NCBI RefSeq assembly: GCF_000145615.1
Contig: NC_014410.1
Location: 1,785,501-1,849,500, forward strand
DNA: 64,000 nucleotides
Direction of reading: 5' to 3'
Origin: Thermoanaerobacterium thermosaccharolyticum DSM 571
GTDB taxonomy: Bacteria; Bacillota; Thermoanaerobacteria; Thermoanaerobacterales; Thermoanaerobacteraceae
Below the pieces are notes generated by a model. It did no database searches. It saw only the letters and a program-made list of their open reading frames with translations, and was not told the DNA's origin. Shown here piece by piece: positions 42,774-52,987 of the stretch (position 1 is its first letter; each line of letters opens with the position of its first letter). Made by a program: the position numbers and the translations under genes.

Positions 42774-45566
42774 TTAATACTGTTGCTCACACAACATTTC
42801 AGCAATTAAATAAATTTCATCATCTATTAAATTTATATTCAGTGCGTCTGAGAATATTTTACTGCAATTTCTAACTTTTTCTATTATATCCTTATTTAAA
42901 TTTAATACACTATCTTTATATTTAATACTATCATTTATAATTGTTCGTTCTAAAGCACAGCCAGTATGAATAATTAGTTTTATCTTCATCGTATTGCTAA
43001 ATTGTTTATTTAACTCTATTTCCAATCTATTACAAAATCTTATTAACAAATTTATAATCTTGTCTGGATTTAAAAATGTTAAAAATTGATTTAAACTATC
43101 CCTGCAAAGATTTCTAACTGCTATGTCTTGATCTTTCTTTACAATTTTGATGCTATGATTAGATACAATTTTTCTTAATAATTCTTCACCATCATCTTCA
43201 ATTAGTCTTTCTAAAGATATAAATGGTACTGGCAGATTTGGATCTTTCATTCCTATGGAAGCAATTATATTATATTTATCTTTAATCTCTGATAAATCAT
43301 TTTTCATATTTTTAATACCAACAGGAATAATATTAATTTTTTCGTCGGTTATATTAGTAACTATATCATTTACAAGTTCTTTTAATTTAATAGCTGTTCC
43401 TTGACCACTAGAACAAATCGTTATTATAGCTTTTTCCTTATTGCTATTGTTTTTAACTTCTGTTGCATATCCTCTAAAATCTTTTAGAGATTCGTAAATA
43501 CTATCTAAATCTAAATCGTATGCGTATGACTTTCTTATTGCCTCAATTAATGTAGGTGTTGATACCATATCTAAAATTTTTACTTTTATGCCTGTTTGTT
43601 CAGTTATAACTGTATCAAAATTGCAAAGAGAACCCATATCAACAAGCAACAAAACTCCCTTGCCAGAATTTATTTTTTTTACTTTTTCAATAATAGTTTT
43701 TAATATTTCATTCGGACTAATATTAAGTGGCATATCAACTGCTTCTACCTTTTTTTCTCCCATTAGATCCCCCAACAAACTTGTTGCAACATTTACCATA
43801 CTGCTAGCTGTACTATCCCCATGAGCAGCAACTATTATTCCAACATGTGCATCTTTCTCTTCTTCGATATTAACCAATAAAATGGTAATATACCCAACTT
43901 CTGCATCAGGAACAATTATATTGTACTTTTTCTCGATTAAACTTTTTATCTCAAAGGCAGTCTCAATTTCTTCCTGTTTATACTTAAGAAAATCTTTTAC
44001 ATCAAATGACTGTATAACCATATTATTTTTTATTCTTTTAAACAAAGCACTTAAATGAAGACCTAATGCGTATATAAATCTATCACTGTATTTTCTCTTT
44101 AATTTATTTTCAGCAAATTTTTTTATTTCACTAGCAAAATCCAAAATATTTTCATCAACCACCGATAACAATTTTTCTTTTTTATTTTTAGTATCCTCAA
44201 ATTTTTTATAAAATCCCTTTAAATGAATTTTTATGTCAGTAGCAATAAATTCTTTTATGCTTTGTTCATCCATACCTTCACTTTTTAAAATACTTATCTT
44301 ATCTTCAATAATTTTATATAAATTAAATGGTGGTTCTGATAAATCCTGATTTAAACTAATTAATATACGGTCATCATTTGGTGTGACAATCAATTTTCCG
44401 TTTACCAAATCACTTATTTCTTCTATATCTTTTCTTTTATTTCTAAAGTTTAGAAGACCTTCTTTAATACTAGACGGAAGCATTTTAAAGTCAATGTCTA
44501 TGCTCTCTTTATTCATAAAATTTAAAAATCCTCTTGCACATATAAGCTGTATATTTGATTTAAGCTGTCCTATATTACCATAAGTTACACTGCCGATAAG
44601 TGCTTTTACAACATCTTCAGTAATACTTATTTTTTTATTCACCCTGCGGGCTTCTTTAGAAAGAAGATATCTAACCATTTCAACTTTATCACTACATGGC
44701 CTATCTTCAAAAGATGGTATATTAATTATAATTGGAATTCTCCTCATAAATGTTTTAAGTAAATGTGAATTTATATCTTCATTTGTAGCACCTATTATTA
44801 ATACATTTGCCTTTCTTTTTCTTTCCGTCTCTCCCAACTTATTATATGTTCCTGTATCCATAAAATAAAATATCATTTCTTGCCCTTCTGGTGGCAATCT
44901 ATGTATTTCATCAAGAAATAAAATTCCTCCATTTGCTTTTTCTACAAGCCCATCTTTGTCAGTATCTGCTCCAGTAAAGGCTCCTTTGACATGTCCAAAT
45001 ATCTGAGATATAAGTAGCTGTGAATTATTATAATAATCAGCACAATTAAATGCTACAAATGGTGCATTATCATCAAATCTCTTAATTTTTTTACCGTATT
45101 CAAACATAATATTTGCAAATAATGTTTTTCCTACGCCTGTCTGACCTATAATTAAAGAATGAAGTCCATTAGGTGGGTATAAAATAGCAGCCTTTGCTTG
45201 TTCTATTTGGTTTTTTAAACTGGTTTCACTGCCAATTAGACAATCAAATGGCGACATCTCAATCTTTTGTTCTTTTTCTTCTTTTATAAGCTGCTTAATG
45301 TCATCTACTTCAATTATTTCTTCGGATATCTTATCTTTTAATATTTTCTCTATCATGTCTCTATGGATATAAAGAACAGGTCTTTTTTTTATTTTTATAA
45401 CCTTGTTCCTTCTAACAAGTTCATTTAATTCTTTACTAACATTTGTTCGAACTAAATGTAAATTTCGGGCTATTTCATCTGTACTCAAACCCTGTCGGTC
45501 TCTTAATTCATCAATTGTCCATTTCATTTCTTTTAAATATTTTTCTATTTTATCAATTCTTTTCAT
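42774..45566 (-). CDS. levR: LevR-type sigma-54 activator with PTS regulation domains
   Basis: This 930-residue protein, full length for LevR, has a helix-turn-helix at about 18-60 (LSTDEIARNLHLVRTNVSKE) and an AAA+ domain with Walker A GQTGVGKT (141-148), the sigma-54 contact loop GAFTGA (195-200) and Walker B LFLDE (216-220). Then come PRD1 (H504), an EIIA-man domain (H582 in AAHGDSTASS), an EIIB-gat-like domain (ICSSGQGTAIK, Cys) and PRD2 (His in IIHTGCALER). It should activate the adjacent PTS operon from upstream sites, with activity tuned by phosphorylation by HPr and the PTS components. The second PRD1 His is not obvious. Confidence 0.93.
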   Translation of the reverse strand: MKRIDKIEKYLKEMKWTIDELRDRQGLSTDEIARNLHLVRTNVSKELNELVRRNKVIKIKKRPVLYIHRDMIEKILKDKISEEIIEVDDIKQLIKEEKEQKIEMSPFDCLIGSETSLKNQIEQAKAAILYPPNGLHSLIIGQTGVGKTLFANIMFEYGKKIKRFDDNAPFVAFNCADYYNNSQLLISQIFGHVKGAFTGADTDKDGLVEKANGGILFLDEIHRLPPEGQEMIFYFMDTGTYNKLGETERKRKANVLIIGATNEDINSHLLKTFMRRIPIIINIPSFEDRPCSDKVEMVRYLLSKEARRVNKKISITEDVVKALIGSVTYGNIGQLKSNIQLICARGFLNFMNKESIDIDFKMLPSSIKEGLLNFRNKRKDIEEISDLVNGKLIVTPNDDRILISLNQDLSEPPFNLYKIIEDKISILKSEGMDEQSIKEFIATDIKIHLKGFYKKFEDTKNKKEKLLSVVDENILDFASEIKKFAENKLKRKYSDRFIYALGLHLSALFKRIKNNMVIQSFDVKDFLKYKQEEIETAFEIKSLIEKKYNIIVPDAEVGYITILLVNIEEEKDAHVGIIVAAHGDSTASSMVNVATSLLGDLMGEKKVEAVDMPLNISPNEILKTIIEKVKKINSGKGVLLLVDMGSLCNFDTVITEQTGIKVKILDMVSTPTLIEAIRKSYAYDLDLDSIYESLKDFRGYATEVKNNSNKEKAIITICSSGQGTAIKLKELVNDIVTNITDEKINIIPVGIKNMKNDLSEIKDKYNIIASIGMKDPNLPVPFISLERLIEDDGEELLRKIVSNHSIKIVKKDQDIAVRNLCRDSLNQFLTFLNPDKIINLLIRFCNRLEIELNKQFSNTMKIKLIIHTGCALERTIINDSIKYKDSVLNLNKDIIEKVRNCSKIFSDALNINLIDDEIYLIAEMLCEQQY

Positions 45567-45964
45567 GATATCACCTTAATAGAAATTATAAATTCTAATA
45601 AAGCTAAACATATAGCACATCACATCATTTATTTTATATTTTTAATAGCAAACTTACAATAACTAATTTTTAGTTAATTTTATGCAATATCTAGATTTAT
45701 AACTTGCATATTTTGATGATTAAGTTGTTTAAATTATATTAATTATTGGTATCATGAAATATCAAAAATGTTTTACCTCATAAAAATAAGGGAAAAAGAA
45801 TTTTTGTATTTGTTAAAATTTTTCACTACAAATCAAGTGAAAGACACTAGCTAACCGCCGTATTCTCGCACCACCTTATGTACCTTACAATATACAACAG
45901 TTCAGCAATTAAATAAGCGAAGTTTCCTTTTTGCACTTGGCAAAAGTTATCAAAACTTCAGCAG
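45567..45964. other. About 400-nt intergenic region with a decayed group II intron end
   Basis: No open frame or RBS supports a gene. The only recognisable content is the group II intron-like segment at 45850-45904 (listed separately). The rest is AT-rich sequence that may hold the levR promoter. Confidence 0.5.
45850..45904 (-). mobile_element. Group II intron 3' end, degenerate copy
   Basis: TGAAC...GTATA..G...GGTAC.TA.GGTGGTG.GAGA..ACG on the minus strand aligns with the better preserved segment at 60382-60460. The domain V-like stem is damaged and the domain VI 3' arm is missing. Confidence 0.4.
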
Positions 45965-46795
45965 CTATTTTATATATTTCTTTAATTCTTCTATATTTTT
46001 CGGTATATTATTTCCATCTATGATTCCCTTTTCTTTTAAAATTTCATATATTTCCAGAAGCATAGGCTTTCTCAAATCACTCCAACCAAGTTCTTTTACA
46101 TTAGTAAAAATAACTTCAGGTTCGCCTTTTGCAACAACTTTTCCATTCTTCATGACATATATATAGTCAGCCCATGAATAAGCAAAATCCACATCATGAG
46201 TTGATAAAATGATCGTCTTCCCCTCTTCAATCAATCTATCAAACACACTCATAATCTCCTGTACATGATTAGGGTCTAAATAAACCGTTGGCTCATCCAG
46301 TATTATAACTTCAGGTTCCATAACTAAGATATCAGCTATTGAGACACTTTTTTTCTGCCCATAGCTTAAAAAATGGGTAGGCTTGTCTTTCACATCAATA
46401 ATTTTCATTTGTTTCATGACTTTTTCCACTTTTTCTTTTACTACATTTTCTGGAACATCTAAATTCATGGGACCGAAAGAAATCTCTTGGTACACACTGG
46501 CAGAAAAAAGCTGTATATCAGGATTTTGAAAAACAATACCCACATTCTTCCTGAGTTTTGTAAGTTCAGAACGATTGTATTTTATTTCTTCCTTGTTATA
46601 CAATATTTTCCCTGATTTAGGTTTTAAAATTCCATTGAAGTGCAAAAACAATGTCGTTTTACCTGCACCGTTTGGTCCCAAAACTGCTATCTTTTTACCC
46701 TTCTCTATCAACATATTTACACCATCTAGAGCTTTTGTACCATCGCTGTATTCAAAAGTAACTTCTATCGCTTCTAATATAAATTGTTTTTTCAT
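45965..46795 (-). CDS. cbiO: Cobalt ECF transporter ATPase CbiO
   Basis: This 276-residue ATPase of the CbiMNQO cobalt importer has Walker A GPNGAGKTT, Q-loop VFQNPDIQLF, signature LSYGQKKSVSIAD, Walker B EVIILDEPTVYLDP and the switch His in STHDVDFAY. YGQKK and LFSASVYQEISFGP are typical for ECF ATPases. It is the last gene of the riboswitch-controlled cbiMNQO operon, 3 nt after cbiQ. Confidence 0.95.
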   Translation of the reverse strand: MKKQFILEAIEVTFEYSDGTKALDGVNMLIEKGKKIAVLGPNGAGKTTLFLHFNGILKPKSGKILYNKEEIKYNRSELTKLRKNVGIVFQNPDIQLFSASVYQEISFGPMNLDVPENVVKEKVEKVMKQMKIIDVKDKPTHFLSYGQKKSVSIADILVMEPEVIILDEPTVYLDPNHVQEIMSVFDRLIEEGKTIILSTHDVDFAYSWADYIYVMKNGKVVAKGEPEVIFTNVKELGWSDLRKPMLLEIYEILKEKGIIDGNNIPKNIEELKKYIK

Positions 46796-46798
46796 AGT

Positions 46799-47566
46799 TC
46801 ACCTTCTTAAAAGTATTGATGTGCTTATTAAAACTAATTCTATCAAAACAATAAATATTAAATTTCTATAACAAAATCTGTAATCTTTACTGATAACTTT
46901 TAATCCCCCATTATAACACCTTGCTTCTAAAGCCACATATAAATCCTGAGAATCTTTGTAAGACTTAATAAAAAGAGAAGATATTAAAAGTCCTAAAGAC
47001 CTGTAACTATTTTCTAATGTAGCATATCCTAATCTTGAATTCTGAGATGTATAAATTTCCCCAGCGGTATCAAATAAAACAAATATCAGTCTGTAGGTTA
47101 GCTGTAGTAACTCCAAAAATAATGAAGGAATTTTCAATTTCTTTAAGATATCTATAATGTCAACTACAGGAGTAGTGAGTACGAGAAAATACAAACAAGA
47201 TACTACTGCCAAAGTTCTAAAAAACAAAGTAACAGCAGTACTAATGCCTTTCGGAGTAATTCCTAAAGTTACCCCAAAAATATTAAGACTTATTAATGCA
47301 GCACTTTTATCGCCTATAACATTGATGATAATTGCTAGTACACTTATCATTAAAAAAGAAAATGGAATTAACATAAGTTTTATGTATACTTTTCCTGGAA
47401 TTTTTGCTTTTAACACAGTTATCATAAACATCAAAATAATTACTGCAATGTTTGTATATATATCAAATACAAAGCACAAAATCATTGTTAAAAAGGCCAA
47501 TAAAAGTTTTTCAACAGGATGTACGTTGTACATCCTGTTCGTATAAGAATAATTATCTATTGGCAT
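46799..47566 (-). CDS. cbiQ: Cobalt ECF transporter T component CbiQ
   Basis: This 255-residue integral membrane coupling protein has several hydrophobic segments and the two Ala-Arg-type coupling helices near the C-terminus (SRLGYATLENSYRSLG and ALEARCYNGG). It links CbiM/N to CbiO. ATG 47566 has AGGGGAG upstream and overlaps the cbiN stop by 14 nt; a longer start at 47584 would precede the ribosome site. Confidence 0.92.
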   Translation of the reverse strand: MPIDNYSYTNRMYNVHPVEKLLLAFLTMILCFVFDIYTNIAVIILMFMITVLKAKIPGKVYIKLMLIPFSFLMISVLAIIINVIGDKSAALISLNIFGVTLGITPKGISTAVTLFFRTLAVVSCLYFLVLTTPVVDIIDILKKLKIPSLFLELLQLTYRLIFVLFDTAGEIYTSQNSRLGYATLENSYRSLGLLISSLFIKSYKDSQDLYVALEARCYNGGLKVISKDYRFCYRNLIFIVLIELVLISTSILLRR

Positions 47567-47846
47567 TTTTTCTCCCCTTTGCAAGACCTATATAATATCC
47601 TAAAAATCCTGCGCCTATTGCCGCTTGACACGCAAACAGAAGGCTCTCAATTTCTCCACTTGGTGGCTCCCAAACTGGTTTCAACCATGGTTTGTAATTT
47701 TTGTCTACCTGAGTGATAGCCTCTGTCGCCCTGTCATCTGCACCAATAAACTCAGCATTTTTAATTGTAACAAGAGGAAACACTATTAGCGAAATAACCA
47801 ACAACCCTAATATTAAATTTATCATTAAAAACTTTTTATCCCTCAT
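47553..47846 (-). CDS. cbiN: Cobalt transport protein CbiN
   Basis: This 97-residue protein has two membrane helices with an extracytoplasmic loop between them. [13 protein letters not shown] and [20 protein letters not shown] are the conserved CbiN segments. It helps CbiM load cobalt. It overlaps cbiM by 4 nt and cbiQ by 14 nt. Confidence 0.95.
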   Translation of the reverse strand: MRDKKFLMINLILGLLVISLIVFPLVTIKNAEFIGADDRATEAITQVDKNYKPWLKPVWEPPSGEIESLLFACQAAIGAGFLGYYIGLAKGRKNANR

Positions 47847-48595
47847 ACTAGCTTACCTTCTTTCTCTAAAACATTAAGCTCAATGAGTTCTTCTTTACTG
47901 TAGGCAATTAGCAAATTGATTACGAGTACAGTTAAAAGCCCCTCGCTTATCGCCAAAGGTACCTGAGTCACTGCAAAGATCCCCATAAATTTTAAGAAAG
48001 AAGCTGTAAATCCTCCTACTTCAGCCGGAAAAGCAATAGCAAGTTGGAAGGAAGTCGTCACATATGTAAACAAATCCCCAATTGAGGCAGCTAAAAATAC
48101 TGCAAGCCAATTTGGACCGCCTGCCTTTTTTACTCCTTTAAATATATAATAGGAGACAATTGGTCCTACTATTGCCATAGAAAATGTATTGGCACCCAAA
48201 GTTGTTATGCCACCATGAGCCAAAAGTAACGCCTGAAACAAAAGCACTATAAGTCCTAAAACGCTCATAGCAAAAGGTCCAAAGAGTATAGCTCCAAGTC
48301 CTACACCAGTTGGATGCGAACAACTTCCTGTAACAGAAGGAATTTTAAGTGCTGAAAGCACAAAAGCAAAAGCACCTGCAAAACCCAAAAGCATTTTAAG
48401 TTTTGGATTTTTCTTTACACTTTTGTTTATCGTCATAAATCCTACAATTACAAAAGGCAAAGAAGCTATATCCCATATTATGCACCATTTAAGAGGAAGA
48501 AAACCTTCCATTATGTGCATTGAATATGCAATTTGCGGTGCCATCAAAAGCAATGCAAATACCGTTAACAACATCCATTTTTTCACATTAAACAC
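47843..48595 (-). CDS. cbiM: Cobalt ECF transporter S component CbiM
   Basis: This 250-residue protein is the cobalt-binding subunit. It has an N-terminal signal region ending before MHIMEGFLP, the motif whose His becomes a metal ligand after processing. The [19 protein letters not shown]-type segment (here TGSCSHPTG) and [18 protein letters not shown] are also diagnostic. It is the first gene of the operon and its leader contains a cobalamin riboswitch and a terminator. Confidence 0.96.
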   Translation of the reverse strand: MFNVKKWMLLTVFALLLMAPQIAYSMHIMEGFLPLKWCIIWDIASLPFVIVGFMTINKSVKKNPKLKMLLGFAGAFAFVLSALKIPSVTGSCSHPTGVGLGAILFGPFAMSVLGLIVLLFQALLLAHGGITTLGANTFSMAIVGPIVSYYIFKGVKKAGGPNWLAVFLAASIGDLFTYVTTSFQLAIAFPAEVGGFTASFLKFMGIFAVTQVPLAISEGLLTVLVINLLIAYSKEELIELNVLEKEGKLV

Positions 48596-48620
48596 CTCTT
48601 TTTATAAAATTTAAGCAAAA

Positions 48621-48661
48621 ATTAAACCTCTTAACTTACCAATGGCGTTAAGAGGTTAAAA
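48621..48661 (-). terminator. Expression-platform terminator of the cobalamin riboswitch
   Basis: Arms AACCTCTTAAC and GTTAAGAGGTT, followed by TAATTTTTG on the minus strand, lie between the aptamer and cbiM. Confidence 0.8.
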
Positions 48662-48717
48662 AACACAATAAATATCCTGTTATAACACCTCCTCTATCGA
48701 CCGTAGAGTAAGTTTGA

Positions 48718-48925
48718 CACAAATACAGGCAGGTCTCCTGACTTAGGTTCATCGCTCTTTACGCCTTCCCACCCGGCACTCATCAACTTCCGCTGAGAGA
48801 CTAAGCAGTGGCACAATGTAAAGAGCTCACTATCACAGTGGCGGGACCGTGCAGGATTTTCACCTGCTTCCCTTTTAACCCAATTTGATTACAAATTGGG
48901 CACCTGTATTCGCCTGTTATCAAAT
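48718..48925 (-). ncRNA. Cobalamin riboswitch
   Basis: The minus strand contains the B12 box AAGTCAGGAGACCTGCCTG at the 3' side and upstream GAAAATCCTGCACGGTCCCGCC and GCCACTG elements typical of the adenosylcobalamin aptamer. It is followed by a terminator, so high cobalamin should shut off cbiMNQO. Confidence 0.95.
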
Positions 48926-48940
48926 TTTATTCTTAAATAA

Positions 48941-48969
48941 AGTATATCATTTTATAAATATGTTATCAA
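48941..48969 (-). promoter_or_regulatory. Sigma-A promoter of the cbiMNQO transcript
   Basis: TTGATA (48964-48969) and TATACT (48941-48946) are separated by 17 nt, immediately upstream of the aptamer. Confidence 0.8.
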
Positions 48970-49043
48970 TAAAAATTGAAAATGCTTTCAGTTCCAAAAT
49001 TTTATGAGTTCATTCAGTTGACATTGTATAGACTGATACGCTT

Positions 49044-49802
49044 TTATCCTAATTGCTGGCTTGTAATTTTCATCACATCTTTCATAAGACTGTCAACATC
49101 TGTTATCACAGCAGGATAATTTACATCAGGCCTTTTTATTAAAATTACAGGAATACCTAGCATTTCAGCAGCTTCAAATTTTTCTAATATCCCTCCCACA
49201 ACGCCACTTTCTTTTGTCACGATCACTTCTGCCTTTCTTTCTTTCAACATTTGATAATTTAGTTCGCTGCTGAAAGGACCTTCCATTGCTATTATATCTT
49301 TTGGTGTTAGCCCTAAATCTTCACATTTTCTTAGGACATTACTTAAAGGAAGTACTCTTGCCGTTACCTTTTTCCCCATTGCCCAGAGGAACTTAAATTT
49401 TTCGAGGTTTTTACTGCCTACAGTCAAAAAAATATTGTGATATTCTTTACATTTCTCAGCTGCTTCCTCAAAACTTTCAACTACGACGGCATTGTCATAA
49501 TAAATGCTTTTCCTTTCATACCTTATATACTTTATACCAGTTTTGTTACAGGCATTTATAGCATTTACGCTTACATCTTTTGCAAACGGGTGAGTCGCAT
49601 CAATTATAATATCTATATTATTTTTATAAATAAATTCAATGAGATTCAATTCATCCAGTGCGCCTTTGTGGACTTTTATTCCCTCACTAAAAAGGCTTGC
49701 ACCATAATCTGTCACTGTACTTGCAATAACCTCAATACCTTTAAATTTTAATTGCTCCGTAATCTCCCTTCCGTCTTTAGTACCTGACAAGACCAGTATC
49801 AT
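49044..49802 (-). CDS. cbiJ: Precorrin-6A / cobalt-precorrin-6A reductase
   Basis: This 252-residue NAD(P)H-dependent reductase of the corrin ring begins MILVLSGTKDGREI. It shows IIDATHPFAKDVSVNA, AMEGPFSSELNYQMLK and TKESGVVGG, the CbiJ/CobK family segments. It is the last gene of the cbi operon, overlapping cbiH by 4 nt. Confidence 0.93.
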   Translation of the reverse strand: MILVLSGTKDGREITEQLKFKGIEVIASTVTDYGASLFSEGIKVHKGALDELNLIEFIYKNNIDIIIDATHPFAKDVSVNAINACNKTGIKYIRYERKSIYYDNAVVVESFEEAAEKCKEYHNIFLTVGSKNLEKFKFLWAMGKKVTARVLPLSNVLRKCEDLGLTPKDIIAMEGPFSSELNYQMLKERKAEVIVTKESGVVGGILEKFEAAEMLGIPVILIKRPDVNYPAVITDVDSLMKDVMKITSQQLG

Positions 49803-50530
49803 AAAATATATCCCCTCGGTGTTATCATTTTGCCTTTTTTTACAAAAGTGCTTTCGTTACCTATTATTACAATTGTCCTCATATCAATTTCATAATTTGC
49901 CATTTCTTTTAAAGTGGTAATTATCACTTGTTGTCCCTCTCTTGAAGCATTTTTTACTATTCCAACAGGAATATCCTCTCTTTTGTATTTCATAATAATT
50001 TTCTGAGCTTTTATAAGATTTTCCGGTCTTTCTTTGCTTTTAGGGTTGTATATGACAATTACAAAGTCAGCCTGTGATGAAAGTTCCAGCCTTTTTTCTA
50101 TCACCTGCCAAGATATCAAATGGTCTGAAAGACTTATAACTGCAAAATCCTGCATTACAGGTGCCCCTAGTATAGCAGCTGCAGCATTTAGAGCAGTTAC
50201 TCCTGGTATTACTTCTATTTTTAAATCTAGGTTTTCTTTGTGGACAACCTCATACATAAGCCCTGCCATACCATATATCCCTGCATCACCACTTGACACA
50301 ATGCACACATTTTTGCCTTGCAAAGCTAATTCAACAGCTTTTTTAGCCCTGTCAATTTCTTTTCTCATTCCTAATGAAATTACCTCTTTGCCCTCAATTA
50401 AAGGTTTGATAAGGTTTATATATGTAGTATATCCTACGACTACATCACATTCTTTTAAGGAAGTGTATGCTTTAAAAGTCATGTCATTTATATCCCCAGG
50501 ACCTACTCCTACGACTTTAATCCATCCCAT
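49799..50530 (-). CDS. cbiH: Precorrin-3B C17-methyltransferase
   Basis: This 243-residue SAM methyltransferase also drives ring contraction in the anaerobic route. It begins WIKVVGVGPGDINDMTFKA with the methyltransferase GVGPGD loop, SSGDAGIYGMAGLMYE and the PGVTALNAAAAILGAP region. FVIVYNPKSKERP is typical of CbiH. It lies between cbiG (14-nt overlap) and cbiJ. Confidence 0.95.
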   Translation of the reverse strand: MGWIKVVGVGPGDINDMTFKAYTSLKECDVVVGYTTYINLIKPLIEGKEVISLGMRKEIDRAKKAVELALQGKNVCIVSSGDAGIYGMAGLMYEVVHKENLDLKIEVIPGVTALNAAAAILGAPVMQDFAVISLSDHLISWQVIEKRLELSSQADFVIVIYNPKSKERPENLIKAQKIIMKYKREDIPVGIVKNASREGQQVIITTLKEMANYEIDMRTIVIIGNESTFVKKGKMITPRGYIL

Positions 50531-51557
50531 GCCAATCCTTCTTTCTAAATTTATACACAGCTAGCGTTATCCCATTCTTTTTAAGATATGCTATCTCTTC
50601 TCCAGCGTTACTAGCCAAATAAGCAGAGGGTCTTGCAACACTTCCAACCCCTACTGTATGAAATACAAAATCAGAAATAGGAAATTTGTTTTCTATTTTT
50701 CTCAGCTCTTCTTTTGTATAAAAAACAAGAGGAATTTTTAAAAATTCCGCCAACTGAAGTATTCCTTTCTCTTCTTTTTTTATATCTATAGTAGCAATTG
50801 ACTCTATGCTTTTTAATCTCAAATTTAGATTTTCAAAAGTTTCCCTTATAAAAGTAAGCAAATCCTCAAAAGCTATTCCTCTTTTGCATCCTAAGCCAAT
50901 AACTACATTTTTAGGTCTTAATATGACATAAGGTTTTTCTGTCGGTTTTTTTATTTCCTTGTCAGTTATGTAAACAAAGGCATCAACTTTACTGTGAACA
51001 TCGTTATTTATGTAATCTTTTAATAACGGTATTTTTTCTACACCTTCATCAAGAATAAAACGTACATTTTCCCCATTTACAAAGGCTGCACTGACCTTTT
51101 TTAAATCCTCTATATTTTCAAGATAGTAACCATAATCTTTCGCAATCACATCTAAAGATATGACGCCCTCTACATCTGTTGCAGTTGTTATAACAGGCTG
51201 TGCTCCAATTGCAGAAGCCACCTTTAAAGTAAGTTCATTTGCACCACCTACATGACCTGATAAAAGGCTTATGGCAAATTTCCCTTTTTCGTCTACTACT
51301 ACAACAGCAGGGTCAGTAAATTTATCCTTCATCACTCCTGCAATTGTTCTTACCACAATCCCTGTAGCCATTACGAAGACCAATCCTTGGTATTTGGTAA
51401 ATATTTTATGGACAAAGTCTTTAAAAATTCCTTTTATTACGTAATCTTCAGTGGTTGCGAATTTTTCTTTTACATATACATCTCCTTTTAACTTTTGGCC
51501 AATATCATTTGCCAACCTCGATGCATTTTTTGTGAGAGCAATTATCGCTATTCTCAT
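50517..51557 (-). CDS. cbiG: Cobalt-precorrin-5A hydrolase
   Basis: This 346-residue enzyme opens the delta-lactone of cobalt-precorrin-5A, releasing acetaldehyde. The N-terminal part (VFVMATGIVVRTIAG, SLLSGHVGGANELT) and the C-terminal CbiG domain (VVIGLGCKRGIAFEDLL, VGVGSVARPSAYLAS) are both present as one chain. The start overlaps cbiF by 4 nt (ATGA). Confidence 0.94.
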   Translation of the reverse strand: MRIAIIALTKNASRLANDIGQKLKGDVYVKEKFATTEDYVIKGIFKDFVHKIFTKYQGLVFVMATGIVVRTIAGVMKDKFTDPAVVVVDEKGKFAISLLSGHVGGANELTLKVASAIGAQPVITTATDVEGVISLDVIAKDYGYYLENIEDLKKVSAAFVNGENVRFILDEGVEKIPLLKDYINNDVHSKVDAFVYITDKEIKKPTEKPYVILRPKNVVIGLGCKRGIAFEDLLTFIRETFENLNLRLKSIESIATIDIKKEEKGILQLAEFLKIPLVFYTKEELRKIENKFPISDFVFHTVGVGSVARPSAYLASNAGEEIAYLKKNGITLAVYKFRKKDWHGMD

Positions 51558-52309
51558 AAATCTTCCTTCTTCCTGAAGCTATGAGAAAATTCTTTATCAT
51601 AAAGTTTTGAATAGGCTTTTATATTTTTTAAAAAATCTCCTACAAGTATCATAGCAGTTTTATTTATTCCCTTTGATTTGACCTTTTGCGAAATGTCGCT
51701 AAGGGTACCTCTAACAATCACTTGATCTTCCCAAGTAGCTTTATAAACAATTGCAACAGGTGTATTCTCTTGGTAACCCTTTTTCAATTCTGAGACAACT
51801 CTGTCAATTTCCTGAACACTTAGAAATATCGCCATAGTAGCTCCATGACGTGATAAATCTTTTAGTTCCTGCTCTTTAGGTACTACTGTCCTTCCACCTA
51901 TTCGTGTTATAATCACTGTCTGTGTTATTTCAGGAATTGTCAATTCTTTTTTCAAGACTGATGCTGCTGCCAAAAAAGAACTAACACCGGGAATTATTTC
52001 ATAATCTATATTTTCTTTTTTTAGCCTTACAATTTGTTCATGTATGGCACCGTAAATAGCAGGATCTCCTGTATGTATTCTTGCTACATCTTTTCCATCC
52101 TTATGAGATTTTACAATAAGCCCAATTATTTCATCAAGATTCATTGTAGCACTATCGTAAACTTCGGCCTTTGGCTTTGCGTATTTCAATATCTCTTTAT
52201 TGACAAGTGACCCTGCGTATATGACAACATCACAAGCCTGTATTATTTTTATGCCTTTTAATGTTATAAGTTCAGGATCTCCTGGTCCTGCACCAATAAA
52301 ATAAACCAC
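51554..52309 (-). CDS. cbiF: Precorrin-4 C11-methyltransferase
   Basis: This 251-residue SAM methyltransferase has the start MVYFIGAGPGDPELITLKG, DVARIHTGDPAIYGAIHEQ, IIPGVSSFLAAASVLKKELT and PVAIVYKATWEDQ, all characteristic of CbiF/CobM. It follows cbiL with 2 nt between. Confidence 0.95.
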   Translation of the reverse strand: MVYFIGAGPGDPELITLKGIKIIQACDVVIYAGSLVNKEILKYAKPKAEVYDSATMNLDEIIGLIVKSHKDGKDVARIHTGDPAIYGAIHEQIVRLKKENIDYEIIPGVSSFLAAASVLKKELTIPEITQTVIITRIGGRTVVPKEQELKDLSRHGATMAIFLSVQEIDRVVSELKKGYQENTPVAIVYKATWEDQVIVRGTLSDISQKVKSKGINKTAMILVGDFLKNIKAYSKLYDKEFSHSFRKKEDL

Positions 52310-52311
52310 AG

Positions 52312-52986
52312 CTACTTCACCTTCTTTGCAATAATCAAAGACAAATAGTCTATCTTTTTTCCTATGTATTTATCAAGATCGTAACATATTTCTTCATCTT
52401 GATGACCGCACTTTATTACAAGATATCCTTTGAAGTTTTTTTCTTTTAAAAGATTTACTATTTCCTCGTATCTTCTCGAAATTTTCATCAATACCACGTT
52501 ATCAAACATATCAAGTGCTTTTGAAATTTCTAATATATCTCCTGATGGAACAACTGCAAAAGTTTCATTCCCCTCTGCAATTGGAATATTTAATCTTGAA
52601 GCAGCTGCGCTATATGAGCTAATTCCAGGGATGGTCTCTGTCTCATAACCTTCAATTCCCTTTAGAATGTATATGTAAGTACTATAAATCATGGGGTCTC
52701 CTATTGTTATAAAAGCTACATCTTTCCCATCATCAAGAAATTTTTTGATTTTTTTAATATTTTCTTCCCATTTTGCTTTAAGATCTTCTTTTGAGTATGT
52801 CATTGGGAATTCTATAAATACTACATCACATTTTATATAAGGCTTTGCAATTTCATAAGCAATACTTCCTTCTCCTTTACTTGAAGGAGCTATCACCACA
52901 TCTACTTTTTGAAGTATTTTTACAGCTTTTAAAGTAATTAAGCTTTCTTCCCCCGGTCCCACTCCTATACCGTATAATTTTGCCAT
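52312..52986 (-). CDS. cbiL: Precorrin-2 / cobalt-precorrin-2 C20-methyltransferase
   Basis: This 224-residue SAM methyltransferase begins AKLYGIGVGPGEESLITLKA and has the FITIGDPMIYSTYIYI and IPGISSYSAAASRLNIPIAEG segments that define CbiL/CobI. It acts first after cobalt insertion. One base separates it from cbiT. Confidence 0.94.
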   Translation of the reverse strand: MAKLYGIGVGPGEESLITLKAVKILQKVDVVIAPSSKGEGSIAYEIAKPYIKCDVVFIEFPMTYSKEDLKAKWEENIKKIKKFLDDGKDVAFITIGDPMIYSTYIYILKGIEGYETETIPGISSYSAAASRLNIPIAEGNETFAVVPSGDILEISKALDMFDNVVLMKISRRYEEIVNLLKEKNFKGYLVIKCGHQDEEICYDLDKYIGKKIDYLSLIIAKKVK

Positions 52987-52987
52987 T